Source: a virus. Taken from it: 64,000 nucleotides of DNA. Shown piece after piece: positions 14,264 through 22,686 of this stretch (the first letter of the stretch is position 1; each line of letters starts with the position of its first letter). Where the stretch lies: positions 1-64,000 of IMG/VR virus record IMGVR_UViG_3300020207_000018; one strand, 5' to 3'. The notes below the pieces were generated by a model, which was not told where the DNA came from, made no database searches, and saw only the letters and a program-made list of their open reading frames with translations. The position numbers were made by a program, and so were the translations under genes.

Positions 14264-15982
14264 TTATTGCACTGAAATTCTTGAGAAGTTCTTATACTTC
14301 TCAAATCTAATGACCTCTTCAAACTTATCGTAGAGTTGGTCGCCTTTGTGTGATATGATGAAAGCATTTGTCTTCTCTGATAGAGTATTTAACAATCTTA
14401 AGAAGTCATCGGTACCTTGAGCATCTAATGAAGAATCAAAAACCTCATCTAATATTAATAGGTTAGTGTTCACCGAATTCTTCATTCTTGCAACTGCTCT
14501 CCATGTAAAGAGAAGCGCAAGGTCAATTCTCATCTTTTCACCTTGTGAGAAGTTATCATATTTGAAAACGTCTCTAAATCTGGACTTGATAGTCTCTTCG
14601 AAACCTTCATCAAGTTCAAACCCAACATAAAACTCCAATGATGATAGATACTTGTTGATTAACTTGTTCATCACTGGAACATATTGTTTAATAATTTTTT
14701 GTTTGACACCCTCGTCTCTTAAGAGTAAGGCTGCTATCTCATAGTAATGACTCTTTTCTGTTAGAGATTTCTTTTTACTCTCTAGTTTATCTAGGTCGTC
14801 TTCACTTGAGGTTAGTCTGTCCTGTACACCACCGTCACTCTGGATGCTATTTCTAAGTTCTTCTATCTGAGAGGTTATCTTCTGTATGTACTTTTGATTA
14901 GACAACACTTCGGTCTGTAGAAGTCCTATTTCTCTTTGGACTTCTGTGATTTCTGATTGTATTCCTGTGATTCGATCAACTTCGTCATTGAGTTCTTTAA
15001 GTTGGTCGTCAAGAGTAGACATCGCCGTCTTGATCTCAGAGATTTTATCAGATTTTTCCTGAATGTGTTTCTTCTTGTGTTCATGATCTAAACCTTGTTT
15101 ACAGGTTGGGCAGTTGTCATTGTTTTCGTAGAATTCAATATCTGCAAGTGCTTTCTTTCTAGCTGCTTCGAGTTGTTTCTCCACATCAATAACTTGTTTA
15201 AGTTTATTTTCTGTAGAATCTTTACTCTTGATGGCGGATTCTTTCTCCACCACATTTTCCGTCTTTTCATTGATTTTCCCCATTAAAGATTGAATATTAG
15301 TTTCAGTTTCTTTCACGGTTTTTTCATACTTATCAATTTGTTCATCACGTGTTTGTTGAAGTGCATTCATCTGATCAGTCAAGCCAGCAATTCTTTCTTC
15401 CATAATCTCGACTTGATGTTCAGTGTCTTTCAGTTCAATTCTATGATCTGCAAATTTCTTCCTTAGTATGTCTTTCATAGTAGAGAAGATAGAAATATCT
15501 AATAGGTCTTCAACTAGTTTACGTCTATCACGAGCTCTTAGCTGCATGAATGGAGTAAAGTTAGCTGAACCTAAAATTGCCACTTGAGTGAAGGAACGAT
15601 AACTCATTTTGAGTATGTTCTTTTCTAAGTGATCTTGGTAGTCTCTCATTGTTGCATCTTGGTTGATCAGGACATCACTAAGATAGAGTTCGAATTTATT
15701 TGGTTTTGCACCACGAATTACTTTGTAGTTTTTCTTACCTACAGAAAATTCGATCTCAACAATGAGTTCTTTTTCATTTATTGAATTGATTAATAGTTCT
15801 TTCTTAAGGTTTCTAAAACCTTTACCATATAAACCAAAACAAAGGGCATCAAGTAAAGTAGATTTACCTGCACCATTTTCACCAAGAATTAGTGTTGTTT
15901 GTGAACGATCTAATTCGATGGTGGTAAACTTATTACCAGATGAAAGTAGATTCTTCCATCTAATCTTTTTAAAATGTATCAT
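14264..15982 (-). CDS. 46: Recombination nuclease ATPase subunit gp46 (SbcC/Rad50-like)
   Basis: gp46 with gp47 resects double-strand ends for recombination-dependent replication. The product is 572 aa (T4: 560). Walker A is GENGAGKSTLLDAL near residue 35. A long coiled coil is broken by the zinc-hook motif CPTCKQ. The C-terminal half carries the signature FSQGEKMRIDLALLF and Walker B LLILDEVFDSSLD. The gene overlaps gene 47 by four bases. Confidence 0.96.
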   Translation of the reverse strand: MIHFKKIRWKNLLSSGNKFTTIELDRSQTTLILGENGAGKSTLLDALCFGLYGKGFRNLKKELLINSINEKELIVEIEFSVGKKNYKVIRGAKPNKFELYLSDVLINQDATMRDYQDHLEKNILKMSYRSFTQVAILGSANFTPFMQLRARDRRKLVEDLLDISIFSTMKDILRKKFADHRIELKDTEHQVEIMEERIAGLTDQMNALQQTRDEQIDKYEKTVKETETNIQSLMGKINEKTENVVEKESAIKSKDSTENKLKQVIDVEKQLEAARKKALADIEFYENNDNCPTCKQGLDHEHKKKHIQEKSDKISEIKTAMSTLDDQLKELNDEVDRITGIQSEITEVQREIGLLQTEVLSNQKYIQKITSQIEELRNSIQSDGGVQDRLTSSEDDLDKLESKKKSLTEKSHYYEIAALLLRDEGVKQKIIKQYVPVMNKLINKYLSSLEFYVGFELDEGFEETIKSRFRDVFKYDNFSQGEKMRIDLALLFTWRAVARMKNSVNTNLLILDEVFDSSLDAQGTDDFLRLLNTLSEKTNAFIISHKGDQLYDKFEEVIRFEKYKNFSRISVQ

Positions 15983-17046
15983 AGATAAGCGTGTTCATCC
16001 AATGCTTCATTATACAACGAAGTTATCATTTCTGACAATTGGGTTTTGTCACCTTGTATCTCCAGAGAGTCAATATATTTACTGAGTATTGTTAATGTAT
16101 CTTCCACGCCTTCGAGTTCTTCATCTGATAGTAAGTCCATGTGTTTATGGTCATCTACTACAGTCATGTGTAAAGGATTAACTGCATGTAACTTATCTAT
16201 CATACTGTCAAATAGATATGGATTTTCTTTGTTGACTACGACCACCTTAACAAATTTGTTTGAGTACTTGTCGTAATCTTTATTCATAATGGTCTCAAAG
16301 GTTTCTTTTTCATCATCATAGAATACCTTTTCAAACATTGTTAAAGGGTTTAAAACTGGTGTTAACTCTTGTGTTTCTGTATCAAAGATATGGAAATATT
16401 TTGGGTCTCCATAATCTGACCATGTAAATTGCATTTGACTTCCTAGATATCTACAGTTCTTCACTTCAGATTTACTATGAAAGTGGCCACTGTAAACTTT
16501 ATCGAATCTTTTTAAGTAACTGATATCTAAACCGTGAGAACACACGGCACCAGGCATCATCAATGCACCTTCGATTTCAAAGTGACCCATACAAACACTA
16601 GCATTTGCTGATAACAGAAAGTCTACTGAGTCTGCATAGTTTTCATTATTAATCCATGGTACAAGTGCAATATTAAAACCATCGTATTCTTTTACTGAAG
16701 GTTCTGTGATCACATTGATTGAATCATCACCAAATAGTAATAACTCTGGTGCATTCACATCGTTTGTTGATTTATAATAGACATCATGGTTACCTATAAT
16801 AAGGTCCATAGATATGCCTTGTTCAAGCATAGGTTTAATAAAGTGTTCTCTATTTGCCTTAAGACTTGCAAAGTTTACATACTTACGTCTATCAAAGTAA
16901 TCACCCAAATGAATGATGTGTTTGATGTCATGTTCAGCTAGGTATGGAAAGAAGACTTCATTGTAGAAACGACCTTGATATTCGGCCATTGCAACCATGT
17001 CACCTCTGACACCTGCATGAGTATCATTTAATAGAGCTATTTTCAT
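15979..17046 (-). CDS. 47: Recombination nuclease subunit gp47 (SbcD/Mre11-like)
   Basis: The product is 355 aa (T4: 339) and has the calcineurin-type phosphoesterase motifs in order: NDTHAG, GDYFDRR, GNHDVYY, MGHFE and SGHFHSK, which bind the two catalytic metals. It pairs with gp46. The ATG overlaps the stop of gene 55 (ATGA) and the stop overlaps gene 46. Confidence 0.96.
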   Translation of the reverse strand: MKIALLNDTHAGVRGDMVAMAEYQGRFYNEVFFPYLAEHDIKHIIHLGDYFDRRKYVNFASLKANREHFIKPMLEQGISMDLIIGNHDVYYKSTNDVNAPELLLFGDDSINVITEPSVKEYDGFNIALVPWINNENYADSVDFLLSANASVCMGHFEIEGALMMPGAVCSHGLDISYLKRFDKVYSGHFHSKSEVKNCRYLGSQMQFTWSDYGDPKYFHIFDTETQELTPVLNPLTMFEKVFYDDEKETFETIMNKDYDKYSNKFVKVVVVNKENPYLFDSMIDKLHAVNPLHMTVVDDHKHMDLLSDEELEGVEDTLTILSKYIDSLEIQGDKTQLSEMITSLYNEALDEHAYL

Positions 17047-17594
17047 TCAGTAAAGTTATCTAAGTTTTTTTTCGTTGTTGCTTTCTTTGTTCTTTTTGAT
17101 TTTCTTGGTTCGTACTCGACTGGATTCATATTCTCTTGCATCCACTCAACGTTTGTATTTGACAAACTAGGGTCATATACTCCATCTATTGTATCGAATC
17201 CTACCTCTGTTAAGCCTGTTTCATTGATAAGTTTTTGCTTTACGAATACTTGTTTTTTCTCCTTTTGTATTCTTCTTAAAAATGCATAGTAACAAATCTG
17301 TGTTACGTAGGCAAAGGCATTGTCTGATTTTTCTCTGTTGAAATTGTTGATATATTGTATGCAGTTTTCAATTGCATCACAAATCATTTCATCCCTATAA
17401 GTATAGTTGATGAAGTTTGGTCTAGTAGATAGTCGTGTAGCGATCTTATAGATGCATTCGCCTATGTAGTTTGACATTTGGGGAGGTGTTTTCCCCTTTG
17501 ACTCGGCAAGTTTAACTGACTCATTAAACTCGGCGACAGCTGCTGTGAACTCTTTGTTGTTTACATAGTGTTCATTTTGTTTTTTCGTAGTCAT
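17043..17594 (-). CDS. 55: Late-transcription sigma factor gp55
   Basis: gp55 directs host RNA polymerase to TATAAATA late promoters with gp33 and the gp45 clamp. The product is 183 aa (T4: 185). It shows the expected basic, helical layout, with a region-2-like part: NRDEM-type core (YTYRDEMICDAIENCIQYI), then NFNREKSDNAFAYVTQICYYAFLRRI. It precedes genes 47 and 46, as in the marine T4-like group. The many late-promoter octamers in this window fit its role. No gp33 gene was recognised. Confidence 0.93.
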   Translation of the reverse strand: MTTKKQNEHYVNNKEFTAAVAEFNESVKLAESKGKTPPQMSNYIGECIYKIATRLSTRPNFINYTYRDEMICDAIENCIQYINNFNREKSDNAFAYVTQICYYAFLRRIQKEKKQVFVKQKLINETGLTEVGFDTIDGVYDPSLSNTNVEWMQENMNPVEYEPRKSKRTKKATTKKNLDNFTE

Positions 17595-17726
17595 AAAGGG
17601 ATATTACACTAAAAACGTTGATCCTGTAAGGGGTTTTTAGGTATTTATTAAATCTAATTTTTTTTGGAAAAGGGGGTGTTTGGATTTCAAATCATATGAT
17701 ATGATTATTATGTTCGCTGAGAAGCC

Positions 17727-17951
17727 TTATCCTATTAGGTAGCCACTCAACATCATTACTGCCCCCATTGCAAAGACACAACTTAATTGAATGATTGTTG
17801 GTATTACTACAAACAAAAGAAGTGGATCGAAATCACCCTTTGAAAAGAAGTCTTCTTCTCTCCACTTCTCAAACTCTTCAGGCGTAGCGTCTGTAGTTTT
17901 ATTTAGTTGTAGTTGTAACTGTTGCGGATATCTCATCTTTATGTTTTGCAT
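17727..17951 (-). CDS. Small membrane protein (74 aa or less)
   Basis: The product has a polar N-terminus (LNKTTDATPEEFEKWREEDF) and a C-terminal membrane segment (FVVIPTIIQLSCVFAMGAVM). The ATG at 17951 lies inside the upstream 53-aa gene; a second ATG at 17936 is also possible, so the exact start is unclear. It is the last gene of a small cluster of exported and membrane proteins. The function is unknown. Confidence 0.55.
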   Translation of the reverse strand: MQNIKMRYPQQLQLQLNKTTDATPEEFEKWREEDFFSKGDFDPLLLFVVIPTIIQLSCVFAMGAVMMLSGYLIG

Positions 17952-18060
17952 TACTGCTGTTTTGTTGATATAAAATATATTCGATCTCGCTCATAGGAGC
18001 GTGCTTCAAATACGCAACACTTATTACAATACTTGTGAATAAAATAAGTAAAACTTCCAT
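17899..18060 (-). CDS. Small membrane-anchored protein (53 aa)
   Basis: The ATG overlaps the stop of the EF-hand gene (TAATG), which is the main support for this short gene. The product starts with a hydrophobic segment (MEVLLILFTSIVISVAYL) and ends polar and Thr-rich. A competing open frame in the same area (17951-18169) reads through the EF-hand gene and is rejected. No family is recognised. Confidence 0.55.
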   Translation of the reverse strand: MEVLLILFTSIVISVAYLKHAPMSEIEYILYQQNSSNAKHKDEISATVTTTTK

Positions 18061-18311
18061 TATGCCCTAGGACATCTTCTACGAATGATGTAGTCAGATG
18101 CTTTTCGTAGTTCTTTTTTCGATAATACGCCATCGCCGTTTTTATCGGCAGCTTTAAATAGGCCAACACGTACCGTACAACCTGAATCTCTCAATTCTTG
18201 TTGAGTAACGAAACCGTTACTATCTAGGTCAAATTTTCTCATTCTCCAATCATCGGCGAAAGCCTCACTTGTGATCAAGAGCATTGTAGTTAAAGCAAAT
18301 AATTTTTTCAT
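18060..18311 (-). CDS. Exported protein with two EF-hands (83 aa)
   Basis: The product has a signal peptide (MKKLFALTTMLLITSEAFA) and two canonical 12-residue calcium loops, DLDSNGFVTQQE and DKNGDGVLSKKE. It should therefore bind Ca2+ in the periplasm or outside the cell. A GGAG sequence precedes the ATG. The C-terminus is Arg-rich (IIRRRCPRA), with one of two Cys. Its substrate or partner is unknown. Confidence 0.75.
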   Translation of the reverse strand: MKKLFALTTMLLITSEAFADDWRMRKFDLDSNGFVTQQELRDSGCTVRVGLFKAADKNGDGVLSKKELRKASDYIIRRRCPRA

Positions 18312-18320
18312 GTTTTCTCC

Positions 18321-18455
18321 TTAGACTATTGGCGCAATCGCTACTGTGCATGAAATGAATACAAAACATAGAACAATAAGTTCTAAGGCATCTACTAAGT
18401 TAGATTCATCCAACTCAGAAATTTCATCTTTTAATTTTTTAACTAGCTCAGTCAT
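18321..18455 (-). CDS. Small membrane protein (44 aa)
   Basis: The ATG at 18455 follows a GGAGA sequence. The product has an acidic amphipathic N-terminus (MTELVKKLKDEISELDESNL) and one C-terminal hydrophobic helix (ALELIVLCFVFISCTVAIAP). It lies nine bases upstream of the EF-hand gene. An A+T-rich stretch with TATATTATATAAT upstream may contain its promoter. No family is recognised. Confidence 0.6.
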   Translation of the reverse strand: MTELVKKLKDEISELDESNLVDALELIVLCFVFISCTVAIAPIV

Positions 18456-18548
18456 GATTCTCCATTAATAAGTAAATTATATAATATAATATAATTCTTG
18501 GTTATAAACGCAATTATTTAGTAAGTTAATGAACCTAACAAATAGGTT

Positions 18549-19061
18549 TTAGTGAATTTTTTTAGGGTCTTTTGGAACTTCTGCGAATTCAAAATCATCG
18601 TACTCAGACATTACTTCTTCAAACTCATCTAGTTCTAGGTCAGTTGCATTTTCAATGAGTTCATCCATAGCTTTTCTAATCTTGCTATCGAGTTTATTCA
18701 TAAAACTACCTTTGACTGGTATCGGTCTACCATCATCTAAAGGTATACTGCCCTCTTCAATCATCTTAAACCATTTTGATGAAGCACTATCATAAAATGG
18801 AATGAATTGATCATTCATAATACTTCTATGCACCACATGATCTTTTGGTATTGTAATCTTTTCATCTGAGGTCAAAGGCGCATATGGGTAGAATGTTGCC
18901 TGAGTTTTTGGTGTGCCTGGTATTATAGACAAATGGCAGATCATTGGCAATGTGATTTCTAAAGATGTGTCGGTTTCTCTGGTCATACCTACAACTTCAG
19001 TGCCAGTTTTAAGTTTAATTACTTCATATCTTGTTGGTAATAAATCTTTTGGTGATGCCAT
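18549..19061 (-). CDS. Conserved hypothetical protein beside uvsW (170 aa)
   Basis: The N-terminal 60 residues (YEVIKLKTGTEVVGMTRETD) resemble an Lsm/Sm-like beta-barrel fold, a pattern I recall for proteins next to uvsW in marine T4-like phages. The C-terminus is acidic and helical (ELDEFEEVMSEYDDFEFAEV). The ATG touches the end of uvsW (19061). RNA binding is only a suggestion. Confidence 0.65.
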   Translation of the reverse strand: MASPKDLLPTRYEVIKLKTGTEVVGMTRETDTSLEITLPMICHLSIIPGTPKTQATFYPYAPLTSDEKITIPKDHVVHRSIMNDQFIPFYDSASSKWFKMIEEGSIPLDDGRPIPVKGSFMNKLDSKIRKAMDELIENATDLELDEFEEVMSEYDDFEFAEVPKDPKKIH

Positions 19062-20467
19062 TAGTCTAAGTCAAATTGTTTGATTTCGTATGGAAATTGT
19101 TCTCCATTATAGATATTTATCCTTTCTTTCAGGTGTTCAAGGGTATAATTATCACATTGGAGATCATCGGCAATATCGAACAATCTCATAGCATCTTTGC
19201 CTTCTGTCTTACGTAGACCTCTACCAATAGACTGTAGATTACGAATACGTGATTTAGAAGGACTTGCAAAAACAATATTATCAATCTTTTTAATATTGAC
19301 ACCTGTAGAGAAAGTTCCGTATGACGCTAGTATGACACTGTCATTAGATTGCTCAACAAGTTCTCTGACTTTCTCTCGGTCTTCGGTGTCTGTACCACCA
19401 TAGACATAGTGTAAACTGTTCACTCTCTTCTCAATCATTGGGTACAATACTTCACCGTGTTTTTCTACGTATTGGAACAACACTAGGGTATTGCCTTTGA
19501 GAGAGGCAACTAAATTAGTTATGAATGCATTACGTTTCTCATTAGAAACTAGATAATCCATTTCTTCTTGGTATGACATTTTATGACACTTTTGATGTTT
19601 AAGTATAATACAATCAATGTTAATATTTGCAATTGTGCCTTCTTCAATTAACTGAGCAGAAGATATAACTTTCTTTACAGGCCCAAAAAGACCCTCAAGT
19701 TGTAATCGGTGTACTTCACTACCGTCTAACGTACCTGTTGTACCAAATCGTACAGCAGTCTTCTTCATTTTCTCTAAAATGCCTTTTAAAGTTGTTGCTT
19801 TAAATAGATGTGCTTCATCTCCTATTACTACGTCAAATCCTTCCAAGATTTCTTTAGGTGCTTTACTAAAACTCTGCCATGTCGATATCGTAATGTCAGC
19901 AGAAAATACAGGTTGACCACTATAAATTTTACAAATGTCTTTATCATATCCATAATCTTCGAAGTCCTTTGCCATCTGTTCTACCAATGATGTAGTAGGT
20001 ACAATGACAATTGTTTTTTTGTTGTAATATCTTGCAAGTAGATATATGATTAATGATTTACCACTTGCAGTTGGTGAGAGTAGAAGTTGTCTGCCATATT
20101 GAATAGCAGTATTGAATGCATCTATCTGATATTCTCTAGGTTCAAAGGGAAGGTTTAAATCTGCCAACCATGATTGACTACACTTGTCTCTTTGTTTTGT
20201 TCCAAGTACTTCTTCAACACCTTCAAATTCATATCCTCTTTCTCTACAAAACTCATCGACATATGGTAATAATCCAATATAGATTCTTTTTGTTTTAATT
20301 GAAAATAATCTTACTTTACCATCCCAATATCTGTTCTTAACAGAAGGCATAAACTTTGCATTTGGTACTGTAAAAGAAAAGAAGTCATATAAATCACGTG
20401 CAAGACCATCATCACAATTGACCTGCATGAAAACTTCGTTGACTTTAGAAACTGTTACTTTAGACAT
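19061..20467 (-). CDS. uvsW: UvsW-like DNA/RNA helicase
   Basis: UvsW is an SF2 helicase that branch-migrates recombination intermediates and clears R-loops at origins. The product is 468 aa (T4: 503). Helicase motifs are clear: Q/I region LPFEPREYQIDAF, Walker A SPTASGKSLI, DEAH box VVIGDEAHLF, motif III GTTGTLDG and motif VI QSIGRGLRKTEGK. It overlaps the oxygenase gene by eight bases and belongs with uvsY. Confidence 0.95.
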   Translation of the reverse strand: MSKVTVSKVNEVFMQVNCDDGLARDLYDFFSFTVPNAKFMPSVKNRYWDGKVRLFSIKTKRIYIGLLPYVDEFCRERGYEFEGVEEVLGTKQRDKCSQSWLADLNLPFEPREYQIDAFNTAIQYGRQLLLSPTASGKSLIIYLLARYYNKKTIVIVPTTSLVEQMAKDFEDYGYDKDICKIYSGQPVFSADITISTWQSFSKAPKEILEGFDVVIGDEAHLFKATTLKGILEKMKKTAVRFGTTGTLDGSEVHRLQLEGLFGPVKKVISSAQLIEEGTIANINIDCIILKHQKCHKMSYQEEMDYLVSNEKRNAFITNLVASLKGNTLVLFQYVEKHGEVLYPMIEKRVNSLHYVYGGTDTEDREKVRELVEQSNDSVILASYGTFSTGVNIKKIDNIVFASPSKSRIRNLQSIGRGLRKTEGKDAMRLFDIADDLQCDNYTLEHLKERINIYNGEQFPYEIKQFDLD

Positions 20468-21131
20468 AGGGTTTGCCGTGAAACCAACTCACTAAAGATA
20501 TTCTAGTACCCTTAGTTACAGGTGTCACTTGGTGATATACAAAAGAAGGAAACACAATTAAAGTACCAATCGACTTGGCTGAAAATGGAACTGTGTTTAT
20601 ATAATTGCCTGCATCTATATTTGTATTGCGCCCTAATTTATCAAATACTCCTTGATAATTGATATATTGAAAATGACCACCTTCGTAGTCATCTGGATGT
20701 GATAGTTGAACTGTAGAACTTAGTTTTCTGATACCATGATCACTCTGATTCATATCAGATGAATCTGTATGCCATGTGTAATGATCTCCTGTTACAGGAG
20801 AATCTGGTCTATGATTATACACTGTATATTGATGTGGTTCAGGCCAAGTCCATTCATGATGCCAACCTGCCTCTGCATTTGCCATATCAATACCTGCATG
20901 AAGTTTTTCTGTAAGTTCTTCAGGTAAAAAGTCTTGTTCAAACCATTTTACATCTGATTGTCTGATATGAGAGTCTTCTGTACCACCCTCTGTTTCACCA
21001 TCTGGATCTTCTGCCTTGTTACCAACTTTACCAATTTGGAAAGGCACTTTTTCACTCATAGCATTGATCGTTTTGACCTCTTCTTCAGTGAAATAGCTTT
21101 CGTAAATCCAAATATAGTTTCTTAAATTCAT
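20460..21131 (-). CDS. 2OG-Fe(II) dioxygenase (PKHD/prolyl-hydroxylase type)
   Basis: The product is 223 aa and matches the PKHD-type hydroxylase layout. The H-x-D pair is in YTWHTDSSD, the distal His in FVYHQVTPV and the 2OG-binding Arg in GTRISLVSWFHG. LSHPDDYEGGHFQY is the typical central strand. It is inserted between uvsY and uvsW with overlapping junctions on both sides (TAATG; eight-base overlap). Many marine T4-like phages carry such genes; the substrate is not known. Confidence 0.9.
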   Translation of the reverse strand: MNLRNYIWIYESYFTEEEVKTINAMSEKVPFQIGKVGNKAEDPDGETEGGTEDSHIRQSDVKWFEQDFLPEELTEKLHAGIDMANAEAGWHHEWTWPEPHQYTVYNHRPDSPVTGDHYTWHTDSSDMNQSDHGIRKLSSTVQLSHPDDYEGGHFQYINYQGVFDKLGRNTNIDAGNYINTVPFSAKSIGTLIVFPSFVYHQVTPVTKGTRISLVSWFHGKPYV

Positions 21132-21574
21132 TATGCACCTGACATAAATTTACGCCACTCTATTGTGTTCTTAATAGTTTGGTGACGCCATGTTATGTTG
21201 TCCATTGCCCTTTTTAGAAAGTCGATTACTTCTTTAAAGTATTCTATTTGTGCTCTTGCTTTCTGTAGATCGGGATCAGCGTCAAAGAAAACAGGCATAT
21301 CATTTTTCATAATTTTTAGACCATCAAAAGGGTCATCTTCCCAGCCAAGTTCTTTGATTTTTGTTTGGTCCATTTTACCATGAAACCATAACCACTTATC
21401 TTTTAAAAGTAGTTGGTATTTTAAGTTGGCATTTTTGAGTTGAATTGATGCATCGGTCAATAACTCTGAGTACTTAGCATGTAGTTTTGGTACTTCTAAA
21501 CTAGACGTATCTAATTCGATATCATCTACCTTACAATCTTCTTTCCACATTGCTTTTAATTCATCTAAGTTCAT
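21131..21574 (-). CDS. uvsY: UvsY recombination mediator
   Basis: UvsY helps load UvsX recombinase on gp32-coated DNA. The product is 147 aa (T4: 137). It is helical and carries WKEDCKVDDIELD at the N-terminus, KYQLLLKDKWLWFHGKM in the middle and AQIEYFKEVIDFLKR towards the end, matching the marine T4-like UvsY pattern. It stands upstream of uvsW, with one oxygenase gene in between. Confidence 0.9.
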   Translation of the reverse strand: MNLDELKAMWKEDCKVDDIELDTSSLEVPKLHAKYSELLTDASIQLKNANLKYQLLLKDKWLWFHGKMDQTKIKELGWEDDPFDGLKIMKNDMPVFFDADPDLQKARAQIEYFKEVIDFLKRAMDNITWRHQTIKNTIEWRKFMSGA

Positions 21575-21620
21575 AAAATATCCTATAATATACCCTATAG
21601 TATATCATATTTATTACGAT

Positions 21621-22160
21621 TTAAGAAGTTGTTTTTATCTCGTAGTAGGTAAATCTAAAAGATACAGTACAGATAACTGCTTCTGCATCGGCACCAGACT
21701 CTAATTCAATAGAACCTAATGATATAGGGAAACAGTCATGGAATCTAAAATATCTATTTGGTATATTTTTATTTGTATTTGTTACCAATGTGATATCTGA
21801 ATACTGATTGAGGTCGTTTTCTACGGCACTTAACGTACCTGTTTGTGTTTTGATTGTACGTGTATAGTTTTCATACAGTCTAGGGTCAGCAACAGGAACA
21901 ATAGAATCCATCCAATCATATATTTCTTTGAAGTTTTCTAAGTCTTCATCTACTAAAAAGGATACATCTAGTGTATCATAAGATACCTTGTCGCCTGGAA
22001 AATAAGCATCGATACCAACACCAGCAGCTTGAACTGTTTCACCAAATGTAAGTCCTGGTATGTTGACCGTTCTTACATAGTATTCAACTGCTGGTACTTT
22101 ATCAATAAGAAGTCTGAAATTATTCTTATTGAGAATCGATTTATTAATACTAGTTTCCAA
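21621..22160 (-). CDS. Tail-tube-fold protein (gp19-like; position of gp3)
   Basis: The product is 179 aa. The pattern FRLLIDKVPAVEYYVRTVNI, IPGLTFGETVQ, then LDVSFLVDEDLENFKEIYDW and the ending VSFRFTYYEIK is that of small tail-tube-fold proteins of marine T4-like phages. Between uvsY and gene 23 this group usually has gp3, the tail-tube terminator, so gp3 is a possible identity, but I cannot separate it from a baseplate tube initiator by reading alone. Confidence 0.75.
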   Translation of the reverse strand: METSINKSILNKNNFRLLIDKVPAVEYYVRTVNIPGLTFGETVQAAGVGIDAYFPGDKVSYDTLDVSFLVDEDLENFKEIYDWMDSIVPVADPRLYENYTRTIKTQTGTLSAVENDLNQYSDITLVTNTNKNIPNRYFRFHDCFPISLGSIELESGADAEAVICTVSFRFTYYEIKTTS

Positions 22161-22368
22161 GTTTTATAATCCTTTTATTAGTAGTTGTATCATGGTAGTC
22201 ATCGCCTTTGTAAACTCTTGTTACAGTCTCTTCACATAGAAAACCATCTTCTACGTATTGAGTTGTGATTGTACGATTCAATACATTTGTTGTTTCTTTG
22301 CCTTTAGGAAAAGCACTTCTTTCCCACGGTCCTTCTAACACTGTTACACTTTTTGCATACTCTGACAT
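22150..22368 (-). CDS. Hypothetical beta-rich protein (72 aa)
   Basis: The product starts MSEYAKSVTVLEGPWERSAF and continues with alternating strand residues (NRTITTQYVEDGFLCEETVT). A perfect late promoter (22388-22395) and a GGAG ribosome site stand upstream, so it is probably a late, virion- or assembly-related protein. It overlaps the tail-tube-fold gene by 11 bases. No family is recognised. Confidence 0.65.
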   Translation of the reverse strand: MSEYAKSVTVLEGPWERSAFPKGKETTNVLNRTITTQYVEDGFLCEETVTRVYKGDDYHDTTTNKRIIKLGN

Positions 22369-22387
22369 AATTTTCTCCGTATAGTAC

Positions 22388-22395
22388 TATTTATA
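22388..22395 (-). promoter_or_regulatory. Late promoter TATAAATA
   Basis: A perfect octamer, 19 bases upstream of the ATG at 22368, with a normal leader and ribosome site. It follows directly after a stem-loop (22399-22417). Confidence 0.75.
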
Positions 22396-22398
22396 TAG

Positions 22399-22417
22399 GT
22401 GGGGCATTGCGCCCCAC
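22399..22417. terminator. Stem-loop GTGGGGC/GCCCCAC
   Basis: A perfect seven-base-pair stem with a five-base loop. A T-run follows on the plus strand only (TTTTTATTT); on the minus strand the late promoter follows instead. It could end plus-strand antisense transcripts or mark the end of the 72-aa gene at 22421. Confidence 0.55.
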
Positions 22418-22420
22418 TTT

Positions 22421-22639
22421 TTATTTCTCGTTTACAAAATCATTGAACTGTTTTGCAGTTTCAATAACATCTTGAGCAGTATAAGTCCTCAAAGGAATTT
22501 CCTTTTTAGACTCAGCATGATTGTCATTCCATGAATATATGGTCTGCCTCTCATTCTCAATATTATTGATAATAAGACTTTCTGCTAGATTAAGTAAGTT
22601 GGCACGAATCTCGTACCCAGATTTTTGTGAATTAGTCAT
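22421..22639 (-). CDS. Conserved hypothetical protein (72 aa)
   Basis: An AGGAGG sequence precedes the ATG. The pattern S-G-Y-E-I-R-x-x-L-L-x-L-A, a central NDNHAESKKEIP and YTAQDVIETAKQFNDFV recall a small protein often found in marine T4-like phages; its function is unknown. Its upstream region carries a TG/CA microsatellite and faces the divergent plus-strand glycosyltransferase gene. Confidence 0.75.
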   Translation of the reverse strand: MTNSQKSGYEIRANLLNLAESLIINNIENERQTIYSWNDNHAESKKEIPLRTYTAQDVIETAKQFNDFVNEK

Positions 22640-22649
22640 AATTTCCTCC

Positions 22650-22669
22650 TGTGTGTGTTTGTGTGTGTA
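22650..22669. repeat. TG/CA microsatellite in a divergent intergenic region
   Basis: GTGTGTGTTTGTGTGTGT-type tract between two divergent genes, immediately upstream of the ribosome site of the 72-aa gene. Length variation here could affect expression of either gene. Confidence 0.6.
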
Positions 22670-22686
22670 TGACTAAATAGTATTTA

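Noticed and set aside
17595-17726. Possible gene or terminator between gene 55 and the small membrane genes
   Set aside because: The stretch is A+T-rich, with short C/G runs but no convincing stem or coupled reading frame; I see only a possible promoter-like TAATAT before gene 55.
17951-18169. 72-codon open frame on the minus strand
   Set aside because: It overlaps most of the EF-hand gene in another frame and has no ribosome site; the EF-hand and 53-aa genes explain the DNA better.
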